Shown in pieces: positions 24,775 to 36,000 of a stretch of 64,000 nucleotides of DNA (positions are counted from its first letter, which is position 1; each line of letters starts with the position of its first letter). The DNA lies in NCBI GenBank assembly GCA_950106755.1, contig OX467082.1, forward strand, positions 8,370,001 to 8,434,000, given 5' to 3'. The translations under genes and the position numbers were made by a program. The notes beneath the pieces are model-generated. The model was not told the origin of the DNA. It searched no databases and worked only from the letters and a program-made list of their open reading frames with translations. Source of the stretch: Climacium dendroides (lineage: Eukaryota; Streptophyta; Bryopsida; Hypnales; Climaciaceae).

Positions 24775-26960
24775 GCAGTCATTTGACACCCACCTGTACC
24801 AACGCACTTGTAATTCTGCCACATGTGCTGGCGTTATTCCGTGCTCCCAGTTCTAAGCTTTTGAATTGATCAGTAGACTTTTGTAACATAGAAAAGATTG
24901 AATTGCATGATTTCATAGCTCTTGGTTAGGTCTATCTTGCGATCAACAACGGTTTGGCCAGCTTTCCAATGCTTTTATTTAGAATTGTAAAGAAACTAAT
25001 GCACGGGACGCAGAGCCTTGTTGGCAAAGCAAACTTTAAACTTTAACAATGATCACTTCCAATGGAAGCTGCTTTATTCATCGGCGCACGTGATCAAATT
25101 ACCTCCACGACCATTGTGGCTTGTACTTTGTGCTTTGCTCTAGTTTGTTGTTTCACTCCATCCTTGTTCTCTGTGAATAGGCAGCCTGTTTAAAGATTCA
25201 CATGTGCATGTGCTTACAAAAAACCAAAGTTGATCCCGAGGTTAGTTGTCCGCGTGGATATAGGTAGGCATAATTATGCTTCGACTGTCATGATCGTGCT
25301 TCTTTTTCTTGTTTGATTCCAATGCCCTCTCTAATTTTGATGTCACGATCCCTCAATGCTCCAGGATTTTAATGCAGGCGATTCAACAAGATCTGAGCTT
25401 CACGATTGTCAAGACCACACCAGCATCGGTTGCTGCAGTTCCCAATTGCGAGATTCACAAACGCATCGTTGTGTGGAGTTGTAGAATTCCGCCAAATGGA
25501 CGTTGACTGTCACCGCAGGCCAATTGTTCACATGTTTAGAAGCCAAATTTTATCTTCAGCAGAAGAGCTGCAAAGTCAGATACTTTAGCCCTTGAGTGAT
25601 TTGCAGGGTTTAGGGTTTAGGCTTGCAGTTGGAATGAACCTGTTCCTCTACTTCCATGCTCGACTTCATTGTAGCAAAACAAACGACTGAAATGGACAAC
25701 AACGCTTTGCGGCTACAGTAAGCACCAACGCCATTATGTGTCACATCTAACATGACAGTAGAAAAGATTGATCCCTCACCACTGCTGGACCATTGAAGCA
25801 CAAAATCCAGCACGTCAAGAACACAAAGCAACCCTCATAATTCTACAGGTAATCAATTCCAAATGAGAGAGCTATTGCACAGGCTGAGCATTGAAGAGCA
25901 AGCCGTCCTGGTGGCGCTCGGCGAGCCCCTCGTTGTTCATACCTGCAAACTTTTCAAGCTGGTACCCTCGCTATTCTGCAGAGCAAGGAATCGCGTGAAT
26001 CGGTTCTCAAGAGTATTTTCCAAATCCTATTTTCCCAAACCCTAAACGATGAATGCAAACTCCCCAGGTTGCCACAGTAAATAATTTTCTCTGGCGCGGC
26101 CCCAGTCTTCCTCCGAGAAATCTTACTACTGTACTGTACACTGTAGCAGTTCTGACAAAATATGACCCAGGTCCGATAAGTCCTAACACGAAAGCAAGGT
26201 TTTGAATTGGTAGCCTTTGTCTGTATGAATTTCGGGACTGTAGCAAGTCCGATATGGATCAGTTATGGTGGAAGCGGAGAAGTTAGCACCAAGTGTGCTT
26301 TCCCCATTTTTTTGGCATTGGCAAGCATCACGTCTGTTCATCGTCGGACTTCGGAAATCGAAAACCAATTTCGCACCGTGTGCTTGTTGACGAATTGGTG
26401 AGACGAACTCTGCGCTTGATTTTCACGGAGGAGGCAACTGGGTGAGCAGAAAAAGCTGTCGGAGGTTTCGGGGTTTGGGATTCGCCTCACAAGAACGAAA
26501 TCGAGGCCCTAAGGTACAATCTGATCTGTTTGTTCCCAGATGTATGCAGTTATTTAATTTGCAATTTGCAATTGCTTCTTGTTGAAGTCCATTTCAAAGG
26601 AAGTTGACACGCGGTTCGCAATTCTGGAAGGAGCCTTTTCGTGTACAGTAGAACCCTAGAATGTTTGTGGCGAGGTGTTTGCAATTGTACTTCTCGATAT
26701 TCTCCTATTTCCATGTTCTATTTTTGCAGCCCCTCGACCTCTAAAGTTGTGTTACAATCCACCTGTCTGCGGAATCGCTCAGTAAACCAGGGATCTCATG
26801 TCTTTTCGTTTTTGATTGATCTCCAATTGGATTTGGGTGTCTTCTTCACATGTGCTTCTCTACTTCAGGTTTTTATTCGATCTGTGTCAAGGCCCAAGAC
26901 GTACTTCTGTGTCAAGAAGCCGCACTCAAAGCAACTGGGCGTTGTGTCCAAGTAAGAGCT
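24775..26960 (+). other. Region between the coiled-coil gene and the start of SANT gene B
   Basis: This presumably holds the 3' untranslated region of the coiled-coil gene and the promoter and 5' region of SANT gene B. Two and a half telomere-type units (GGGTTTAGGGTTTAGG) lie at about 25,605-25,620. Such telo-box words also occur in plant promoters. Frames at 26,641-26,955 and equivalents in A, C and D differ in length and reading frame between copies, so they are not called as coding. Confidence 0.5.
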
Positions 26961-26969
26961 CCAGCAGAA

Positions 26970-28082
26970 ATGATGACTGAGTTTGATGACCCCATGGTTC
27001 TGGAGAGCGTTTTGGCAGCGCGGGCACGGGAGAAAAAGGAAGCCGTGCTAAAAACTGGTGTTTTCGAGAATTCTGTTGTTGACTCACCAACCTCCAGTGC
27101 CATGGAAGTTACAGAACAAGGTCAGGCACATGTGCAACTTTTGCAGTATGGAATGTATATGCGATGAATACAGTCTTCTAGTGAAATTGATGTGCATCGA
27201 TTCCATGCTCTTGTGTTGAATTCCTAACTAACTCTGATCCTGTGGAGCTAAGTTGTTCTTTTACTCATTTGTGCATATTGTTTCAGTGGTTGTAATGGAG
27301 ACCTCGTCCCCTGCTCCGACTCACGGACCCGTAGGCGACGACATGAGCAAGCATGGAGACGGAGTTCAAAGTGAAGCTGCTCAAGTAGAGAATCTTTCTC
27401 TCCCCACGATGCCCAGCGAAGTAGGCATTGCTAGTGAGCTGCCCTTCGAGAGTTCGACGTTTTCCTGTCCAAACTCAGGAATTTTCAATGACATTGCAGG
27501 AGAAGGAACAGTTGTGACCCAGAAGAAGCGCAGGAATCGTGGAAAGAATTGGGCTAAGGAAGACACAGAGGAACTGTTGAAAGCAGTTTCGACCACGAAG
27601 AAAGCGTGTACTCGAATGGAGCAGGGCACTGCTAGTGACTCGTATTGGGATGCCATAGCCAAGGCGGTGCCAGGTAGGACGGGGCATGAGTGTGGAGGGA
27701 GGATGGACACGCTCAAGAGGTCATTCACCAAAACGAAGAACTACTGTGATGAGCAGCTGAAGGAGTTCAAGCAGCTGAATGAGAAGGACATTTTGGAAAT
27801 GAAGGTGTCACCTCGGTTGACGGAAGAGTGGTACAATCAGATTGGCAAGTACTGCCCACCGACACCCAAGAAGAAATTGAAAACGAACGGAGGTGGAAGC
27901 TCATCAAAGAACAGTGCTTCCGCGTTAGACTCCTCAACTTCGGGTAAAGCAACTGGCTTGTTTTTGCCCCTGTTTATCTCCTATGTTGGATGCAATGATA
28001 ATTAACCTTTCACCATACAGGTGAAGGTTTAGCTTTTGCGTACAACAATCTAGAAACTTGCGCCTCATCTATTTTTGATTGA
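26970..28082 (+). CDS. Trihelix/Myb-SANT-like DNA-binding protein, copy B
   Basis: The model is join(26970..27120, 27287..27943, 28021..28082), 289 residues. The start is the first ATG of a conserved ATGATGACTGAG. The introns have AAG|GTCAGG...TTTCAG|TGG and CGG|GTAAAG...TACAG|GTGAAG borders, and the frame is maintained. Residues 1-50 are an acidic conserved leader (MMTEFDDPM...VDSP). Residues 130-137 are basic, about 137-205 form the SANT/trihelix-like domain (GKNWAKEDTEELL, YWDAIAKAV, GRTGHECGGRMDTLKRSF), and PKKKLK follows near 244. It is probably nuclear. The last exon reads 20 codons and ends at a TGA created by a four-base duplication relative to copy D. It is almost identical to copy C. 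Confidence 0.75.
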
Positions 28083-29267
28083 GCTCAAACTCAGATGCCC
28101 CAAACTCAATGTCAATAGATTTTGTGTTTTCATACGAAGCAAAATCTTAGTTCACCAGTATAATCAACGTAACCTTTAATGGGATGTCTGGTTAATGGAG
28201 CCTCTACTTCCTCTTCTACCTCGACATTTTGTCCCTCTGTTTTTTGGATGCTATCGTCTTATATTGCTGAAATTTGACTTGCAGCAGGTCTCCTGCCACC
28301 CGCCCAGGGCGAGCCAGCATTGGTGGTATGTTCCTCAGGCAATGCTCGTGTGTTGAAGTTATTGCTGATTTTGGTATTTTCCATGCGTGATTGTGGTGTC
28401 ATGACGTGGGTCTGTGAAGCACGAATACAAGCATGCTAGTAGTGCGTGGAGTTACGACAGAATGAGCTTCTGTTTTCAGTCCTCAGCAGGTCATTGCCAT
28501 GACGTTTGTGTTGTTGGGAATGAAGTCTTTTTGGTCGACTTTTGTGAGGGAGAGGGCTTTGACAGTTCCAGTCTTGCACTTTTTGAGTTTCAGCTCCATG
28601 TTCTCAGTGAACCGTCGTGGCATCATGGCTTCGAGTTTAAGATACTGTATATTTTGATTTTTGACGTTTAGTAATATTGATGATCTTGCCTTTTTTCCAT
28701 TTCCTTTTGTCTTTACTGAGGGTTGTCCACTGTCCCTTTATTAAATTTTATTGTTTCCTGATTTTTTCTTCTTCTCTTGTGTTCGTTTTATTTTCTTCCA
28801 CCCTCTTCTTGAATCTGTTTTCTTCTCTGAGCACTTCTCATTCCTTGTCTGCTTCTCATTCCTTCCCTTCCCTTCTCTTCTTCGTTCTCTCTTTTTTTTT
28901 TTCATTTCCATTTTCGAGTGCTTTCTTTCTTTCTTTTTTCTTTTCTTTTCTTTCGGGATGGGGAAGAGGGAGGGTGATTGTTTTTTGCAGTGGAGGCTAG
29001 AACACGGAGTCGGCATCCAGCAGAAAGAATTCGTGTCTACTCCATGCCAAGGAAGGAGCCACAGTTGCGTCTGTAATCTGTATCATACCCAGTAGTGAGA
29101 TTGACTCCCATAAGGCGGACATTGGAAGAGTATCAGGAATCAAAGGCGGCAGCGAGCTCCCTGACATCTGGACATCAGGCTTTGTCTGCACTTACAAGCG
29201 AGGAGGTGGGGTGAGTAGTGGTAGAGCGGGTGGTAGAGTTACTATAGTCTTCTGTATATAGAGCAGA
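28083..29267 (+). other. Downstream region of SANT gene B with conserved noncoding blocks
   Basis: All four copies share this region, including splice-like sites (ACTTGCAG|CAGG near 28,285; GTATGT-type donor near 28,328; CAGCAG|GTCATTGCC in some copies). Frames are not kept between copies. Long 3' untranslated exons or a decayed neighbouring gene are both possible. Confidence 0.4.
28745..28988 (+). repeat. Polypyrimidine tract, copy B
   Basis: About 240 bases are nearly all C and T (TTCCCTTCCCTTCTCTTC type), passing through a short G-rich stretch into TTTTTTGCAG|TGGAGG, a strong acceptor-like site. The same layout occurs in C and D and, inverted, in A. Length varies between copies. Confidence 0.75.
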
Positions 29268-29462
29268 ATGGCAGACCTGAAGAAGCTTTTCGCCCTGGGC
29301 AATTTGAAAGATGGAACACAGCACTTCATGGGGATCCTTTCGATTCGTTGGGGAGTTCCTCGTATGTTGACCACTCGCTTCCCATGGAGGAAGCATGAAA
29401 GTGAAGAGTATCACTTCTTCAGAGGATGGCTATCTCACCGCCCCCAGCAGTATTTCCGCTGA
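29268..29462 (+). pseudogene. Small conserved frame, copy B (frame broken)
   Basis: It opens with MADLKKLFALGNLKDG, as in copies C and D, but a roughly 28-base deletion after the ACCACTCGCTTCC word changes the frame. The remainder therefore differs from the 67-residue versions at 39,393 and 56,257. No known domain. It may be an exon or noncoding. Confidence 0.35.
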
Positions 29463-29724
29463 TCTGGGATTCCGGGTTTCTCTGACTATTTTTTTTTTTG
29501 AAAAAATTGTCTCTAGACTGTCTGGAATCTGGATGGTTATCCAGCTACAGTTCGTCTGACGAGTCAGGACTTTTGACTTTGACTTAGACCCCCGGACTGA
29601 GTAATTATAACACGTGGAGTTAATAGCTGAGTGACGTTCCTCACTTCCTCCCGGCCTCCGGTCCAGTGGTGCTGCCGAAGGAGGACCCACCCGCCTACCT
29701 GGAGCTTCAGGTGGCCGCCCCCCC

Positions 29725-29984
29725 TCGACACTAAGTCCCAGACGGTTTCAAGGAAACGCCGGCAGGCCATGCCTGCCCGCCCCCCAAAATAAAAGGAGCC
29801 CCCTGTATTGAACCGATTTTTCAGAATTTCTGCACTCCCCGGAAGTAATTCGGGACCTCTGATTGCAAATATGAGTTCAGAATTTCAAAAAAAAATTTAC
29901 GTAAAAAATAAAAAAATTTCAGTGTTTTCTACGGGCAGGGGCAGGCAGGCGTTTTGGCAAATGCGTCTGGGACTTCGGGCCGAG
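29725..29984. mobile_element. 260-bp TIR element with an 11-base target duplication
   Basis: The ends are inverted copies built on AAGTCCCAGACG and GGCAGGC words over about 50 bases. The flanks are GGCCGCCCCCC on both sides (29,713-29,724, with one extra C, and 29,985-29,995). Unit 2 has a single GGCCGCCCCCC at 39,845-39,855 and no insert, which gives the empty site. Duplication length and TIR design suggest a Mutator-like miniature element, though 9-11 bases is not fully diagnostic. Confidence 0.75.
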
Positions 29985-31063
29985 GGCCGCCCCCCTCCAA
30001 CAACAAGCTCCTCCAGTACCCCGGAACGCAGATGTCGCTGAAGATTTCATCGAAAATCTGTTTGCAAGTTTTGAACTTGGGTCGTACCCCGCAAGAAGAA
30101 GGTCTGCGTCCAAGAAGTGGTTCCAGGTCGTTGCTGCTCCCACGGAACCTCCCTGCTCCTACGAATCGAACCCTCGGAGAGTCAAAAACCATGCAATCTG
30201 CTTATCAAGAATCCAAGACGCAGAGATTCCAACCTTTGTTCCTACATGACCTGGATTGCTTCGATCAAGCACCCACCTGTTTTCACTCGTTTCGTTGTTT
30301 CGCATCATCCACCGACCAGTTCCGTTCTCTTCCTCGCAGAACTTGTATAATTTGAGCTTAGTTATTACTCGCACATATCATACGTGACTGGAGTGCTCTT
30401 GAAGATTGAGTTAAGTTAGCAAGAATGAACCGAGTCAGTCACACCTGCCTGTGTGCTTCGGGAGACTCTCAGTTTGCTCCAGAGTCCGATTCAATAACCA
30501 TATCTTTTCATATGGGCTGTGTCTCTGACTCGTTGCTCTTTTGTCTCTGCATGGATGAGTGCTGACTGTCCAATTCACCTCAAGAGCATTTGAAAGACTG
30601 GGCTTGAAGTTACCAAAATACTTTGCATGGTGATCCATGAATTTAACACTTTCTTGTGTAGAGAAGTTAAATTTTGCCACAATGAGGGAATATTCAATTC
30701 CATTCACTTAACCATTCACATTTGGTGTCCATTGGATGATAGAGAATTCTTTTTGTAGGATGGAAGTGCAACTATTCATCTTTAGAGTTTGTTGTGAAAA
30801 GAGGAGATCTTCTCTTGTAGTTTGACCTCCATTTTGGGTAAATTTTAACATTTATAGTTTTGCATGATGATGGATTGAAAAACATTGGTGATGAATTTTT
30901 TAAATTCAATTGCATAGATATGTAGGAAACATCCATTCACACATCTTCCATGTTAAAAAAAAACAACCATGAAGTAACAAAAATATAATGTGTAAAGATT
31001 TTAATGTGACTTGTGGCATGACCAAATTTTTGTAAAGTACATTTCTCTATATTGTATGGTTAA

Positions 31064-31984
31064 CCCCTAAATGTATTTGAATATGTTTTCACCAAAAACA
31101 CTCCGAAACTGTCATTTTTAGAACAAGTACCAAATTTTAGGAAAAAAAAAATTTTAGACACGTGTAATTGTAGGATCTTGAAGTACACTTGTTTGAAAAG
31201 ATGTGGGAAAATTTCCAGAAATTTCCACCATGTAGATTGCAAGATATTAGCATTTGAATTTAATACAAAAATCCTTTTTTTGTCCCTGCAAAAAACTGTG
31301 CAGCTGCACTTCACAAGGTCACATTTGTATGAAAAAATGTCCAAAATAATGGTTACTCTTTGAATTCATTCTTCAAGGCAAGTTGGCTACATGCATAAAA
31401 AATTTGAGATCATTTGGAATTGTACAACATGTAGGAAAAAAATAGTAAGTAGAAAGAAATAAACAATCATTCAAAACACTAAATCATTAAGAATTTATTT
31501 ATGGAATTGAAAAATGCCAATCCCAATGGTTGTAATGTTGTAATATACAATATATATTCTAGGATTTTATTTTTTTCAAAAAATATTAAAAATTTAATTC
31601 AATAAAGGACTCCAAAGTTAATTTTAGAGTCGAAAATCCATAAGTGCCCACAAACTAAATTTGCTCATAACTTTCATCTCATAAATCAAAATGGAATGAT
31701 TTGAAGCTTTTCATGTATATATAACTCTAGAAAACCATTTTTTATTTCTTTTAAAAGTGACTTTTCAGAATTTTCTTGAGTTGCTTGCCAAATGTTGAAA
31801 ATGACATATCATGCAACAACTTTTTAACTGTGTAGTCAAAAGTTATGAAAATTGTTGGGCCTTAAAGCTACTCCTTAGGCACATGTTGTGTGAAAATTTC
31901 AAAGAAAAATAATGAAATCTCCATTCATAGTGAGTTGCCTGAAATTGCTATAATGCCAATAAAACGCAATTGAACATTTAGGGG
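31064..31984 (+). mobile_element. 921-bp TTAA-flanked element with CCCCTAAATGT ends
   Basis: The 11-base inverted ends are perfect: CCCCTAAATGT (31,064-31,074) and ACATTTAGGGG (31,974-31,984). TTAA flanks both sides (31,060-31,063 and 31,985-31,988). Unit 2 has the uninterrupted site with one TTAA at 42,222-42,225. This is the hallmark of piggyBac-type insertion or precise excision. The frames inside carry no transposase motif, so it is non-autonomous. Confidence 0.9.
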
Positions 31985-33278
31985 TTAACCTTGCAGATAC
32001 ATGCCTTTGACAACATACATTCATTTTTTCAAAAATGAAATGAAGTCTTCTAAAAATCACGGAAATTTCAGATACTTGGAGAAAATTTGAATATATTGTA
32101 AGTTTTTAAATGAAGAGTAAAGAAAATTCATATTAGAATTGAAGACAAATAGACTTATTCTTCACTTAGATCTTTTTCATGCATTCAATTCTTCACTAAT
32201 TTAAAACTAATTACATACATATTCCAAAAGTTGAAAAAGGGAGACAATGTGCATTCAAATTGGAGGTGTAGACTATTGCTCCACCATCCCTTTAACCCAT
32301 GTCCAATACGATTTTGTGCTTGCATCTCCAAGGAACGTGATGTACTCATCAACATCCACCAACATTGCTTTGGCTCTTGATTGCTTTTTAGAACTTGAAA
32401 GCGACTCAAATTAAGAGCTAGCATTTTGTAAATTGATAGTAGATTAGTAATAAATTGGTGGTAGATTGGTGGTGAATTTAAGCAACTTCTAGAGCCTTCT
32501 AATTGCGATTGTTGCTTCTAAATTCTCTTAAAAAAATTATTTTACTGGTTTATCTTAAAAAAATTATTTTATTGGTTTATCTTAAAATTTAAAGGCTACT
32601 TATTATCATTAGCAACTTCTAGAAAATGTTGGTTGTTTGAAAAGTGATGAGGATTTGACCAATTGGTGAAGGGACTTAACAAGAAATGGATCTTCTTATT
32701 CCCACCTATATACAAAATCTTCTTAACCCCTAAATATTGTAGGATCTCTCAATATTTGATGATTTTCAAAAGTTTGTTGTAAAAAATGCGTGAAAGATAA
32801 ATTTACTAATAATTTACACTCTTTGAATTCAAATTGCCTATGAATAACTATAAGTGACATCTATACAATTAAATAGCCTATACTATCATTCATCAATAAT
32901 TTTACTTAATACAATATAAGCTTAAAGTAATAGCCATTTCACATTTTGATATTTTTTTTTAATGATTTGTAATAAGCAGCTTGAAATACAAAACTCTAAT
33001 TGTAATAATTTGTCAACTTTAATTTTCACTTACTAACATTGTAAATTCTATATTATAAATATCTAAAAAGTCATAGAAATCAATGCTTCTTTTCTAAGTG
33101 TTTTACTAAAGGATTTTTCAATTCCATACAATGAAAATGTTCAATAGTTAGGCTCATGTTCTTCATGAAAAATTGAAATGGATGAAAATCATGAAATATC
33201 AACTCTAAGTGGCTAAAAACATGTTTTTAAGTTCATCATCCATTTTTTGGCTACATTTAATTGGCCTAGAAGGATTAA

Positions 33279-33939
33279 TCCCTAAATGCCCAAGGTCTTC
33301 TGGGGAGCTTCTCGGAATTTTCTCTCAATTGAACAAAAAGCCAACAATTTGATAAGTTGTATCAATGTTTCTTGAATTATAACCAAAAAACTTCAAACTA
33401 GACATGTTAGAGATCACATGTTAGGAAAAAAAATATCACTTTTGGATTGAAAGATTATAATGTTTGATCATGAGGGTGTTAAAACTCCAAAAGTGATTTG
33501 AAATCTTTCAATCTTCTTTTGACATGTCAAATCTAAAAGAATTGGTCACCGAAAAAAATATGAGGATAAAGGCAAGGATAAAGGCCCTAACATGCATATT
33601 AACCCCAATCAATTTATGGCTTCTCAAAATCTACTCCATAATTGTTTTAAATGAATTTCTAATGTGATTTTCCATAAAAGATCGAGTGTTTTTGAGGCTC
33701 ATTTCAAAAAGCCCTCAAACACTACGGAAAGTCAAGATTGCAATGGCCCCCCTTTGCACAAAAGCTTGAATAGAGAAATCATAATCAATCATTTTCAAAG
33801 TTGGATTTTTGATGCTACAACTATTCTTCAAAAAGACTCATTCAAGAATATAAACTACTAAAAATAGGAATTTATTTAGGTTTTATAGAACTTCAAAGTA
33901 TTGTTGACACCAAGACTTGGTGCCATGGGCATTTTGGAG
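33279..33939. mobile_element. 661-bp TTAA-flanked element, unit 1 copy
   Basis: TTAA at 33,275-33,278 and 33,940-33,943 bracket TCCCTAAATGCCC at the left. The unit 2 copy keeps the matching right end GGGCATTTAGGGA, so together they give a perfect 13-base inverted end. The right end here has decayed to GGGCATTTTGGAG. It is present in both tandem units, so it predates the tandem duplication. Confidence 0.75.
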
Positions 33940-34306
33940 TTAAAAAATCTAAAAATTTCCTCTTGGAGTTCACACCATGTTCATTTTCCATAATACAAGC
34001 AAGTTAAGGCCTTTGAAAGGCCAATTACAAAAGCCTTGGCAAAGACTTAACTTTGAATGTTTTCCTTTTCTATTCTACACTCCCCAATTGCAACACAACC
34101 TATTGAATCTCTTTATGGGAGGCAACCCATTGAAGCATTGTAGGGGGGTGTAATTCTATGGAGGAGGTGATTAACAATGATTAATTATGGCATAGTTTTT
34201 GGTACAATTGTAGAGCATTATGATTGGTTGTAAGACTCTCAATGTTGCAACCAACCCTTGTTGGATTTTGGAACCAACCCTTGGTGAAAAATAGGAAGGT
34301 TTATGG

Positions 34307-35324
34307 TGACTCCCAAAAGTAGTTGGCCACCATATAAATTGATCTCATAAATTGAGAAATTGGAATTATGAAGTGAAATTTGGATAGCATGTTGTACAAA
34401 GGAGATTCTACCCTCATGTGTAATTTTACTTTAACCCCGAAGTCCCCATAGGCCAAAATGTGGCCTCTTTGACTTGGAAGGTTGTCCTTGTTTGAATGTT
34501 ATTATCTTTCAAAGTATACAGTCAAATCATTGGTTCATTTTCATGCTCTTTTAGACCTCTCTCCACTACCAATCAATATAGTCAATATTTTGTGGATCTC
34601 ATTCTAAATGGTAGTTTAAGGGGAACAAGTTCCAAAGGGTTTGGATTTCAACGAATTTGAGTTGGGCACTCAAGGGTTAAAATAGACTATATTTAGACAT
34701 ATTACTATTTGAATGAAATTTCTATGTAAAAATAAACTTTTGGTGAGAAGTTAAAATGCTCCATATCTCTCTATAAAAAGATGTACATCTTGACTAGAAT
34801 CACATGTTACAAGTTTCATGAATTTTAGATTTTTATTTATTGAAATCTTATTGATTAAAATTTGACCTCAAAATTTTGACTTTTTTATTTCTTACTCTAT
34901 AAATTTCAAATAAAATAAAATAACATCAAATAACTATATAACTATATAACTATATATATAGACAATTTATGGAGTGAAAAATGAAAAATAAAAAAATTTA
35001 GGTCAAATTTCAATCAATAATATTTCAATCAATAAAAATCCAAAATTCATAAAACTTGTATCATGTTATTCTAGTCAAGATGTACAATATGCTCTTCTTG
35101 CAAAAAAAATGGAATATTTTAACTTTGTACAAAAAGTTTATTTTTATATAGAAATTTCATTCAAATAATAATAATATGTCTAAATATAGTTTATTTTAAT
35201 TGAAATTGCACATGAGGGTAAAATTCCCTTTGTACAACATGCTATCCAAATTTCACTTTATAATTCCAATTTCTCAATTTATGAAAGTAATTTATATGAT
35301 GGCCAATTTCTTTTGGGAGTCATT
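34307..35324. repeat. Large inverted repeat (hairpin), unit 1
   Basis: The left arm 34,307-34,912 and right arm 34,965-35,324 are reverse complements over about 360 bases, once the 242-bp TTAA element in the left arm is removed. Landmarks are GACTCCCAAAAG/TTTTGGGAGTC and CAAGATGTACA/TGTACATCTTG. The spacer is a short AT repeat. A transcript through it would form a long double-stranded stem. Confidence 0.85.
34435..34676. mobile_element. 242-bp TTAA-flanked element in one hairpin arm
   Basis: TTAA at 34,431-34,434 and 34,677-34,680 bracket CCCCGAAGTCCCC...GGGCACTCAAGGG. The opposite hairpin arm has a single TTAA (35,196-35,199) at the matching position. Insertion therefore followed formation of the inverted repeat. 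Unit 2 carries the same element at 44,651-44,892. Confidence 0.85.
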
Positions 35325-35495
35325 GTATATGACGAGTATAGGAGGAACAAAATCTTCAACTAAAAAATTCATATTAATTTTGTTTTGAGAAATAAAAATC
35401 TGAAAAATTATAAAAAACTTATGAACTCTATTTTTGCACATGGAAAATTTTTCCTTCTATGGAAACCTACTTTGCAAATACCTATATCTACTTAA

Positions 35496-36000
35496 TCCCT
35501 AAAGGACCAAATGGTATTTTTTGGCAATATAGCGATTTTGGACAGCTTACTATGAATGGAATTTTCATTTTTTTCATTGAAATTTTTACACATCATGTGC
35601 CTGAGGAGTAGCTTTAAGGTCCAACAATTTTCATAACTTTTGACTACATGGTTAAAAAAACTATTGTATGATACGTCATTTTCAACATTCAACGGGCAAT
35701 CTGGGTAGCAAAAAAACTTTTTTTTAAATCGCTTTTAAAAAATTAAAAATTTGAAATTGGTTCTCTAGATTTATATATAGGTGGAAATCTTTGAATCATT
35801 CCATCTTAATAAATGACATGAAAGTTATGGGAAGTTTTAGTTGTAGATAGTTTGTGGGTAGTTATGGAATCTATAAGGAATAGATGGTTTATTACAACAA
35901 TACACCCATTGGGATTGGCATTTTTCAATTCCATAAACAAATTGTTAACAATTTAGTATTTTGAATCCGTTTCTACTTCTTTCTACTTTCTATTTTTTTC
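35496..36000. mobile_element. TTAA element cut by the tandem-duplication junction
   Basis: The left end TTAA|TCCCTAAAGGACC matches the complete element at 45,761-46,617, but the element stops at 36,000, where unit 2 begins. The right breakpoint of the duplicated segment therefore fell inside this transposon. Confidence 0.85.

Larger units (their letters stand above)
24535..30700 (+). repeat. Segment B: reference copy of the SANT-gene segment
   Basis: This runs from within the last exon of the coiled-coil gene through the SANT gene to about 30.2-30.7 kb. The stretch 24,535 to about 30,200 matches segment A inverted. The part from 25,872 on is repeated in tandem as unit 2, and about 26,190-29,640 matches segment D. 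Because only B is contiguous with the whole coiled-coil gene, it is probably the source locus. Confidence 0.8.
25872..36000 (+). repeat. Tandem duplication, unit 1 (about 10.13 kb)
   Basis: The unit begins at CTATTGCACAGGCTGAGC (25,872) and ends in the run CTACTTTCTATTTTTTTCC. The next base starts a second copy of the same beginning. The equivalent end of unit 2 is at 46,265. It contains SANT gene B, the polypyrimidine tract, a 260-bp TIR element, several TTAA elements and a large hairpin. Confidence 0.9.

Noticed and set aside
26641..26955. Upstream frame before SANT genes B and C as a coding exon
   Set aside because: Its frame and length differ between A, B/C and D, and the first conserved in-frame ATG lies downstream. 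Probably 5' untranslated or intronic.
28677..29095. F/S/L-rich frames over the polypyrimidine tracts (also in A, C and D)
   Set aside because: Pure composition effect of a C/T run. They are not membrane proteins.
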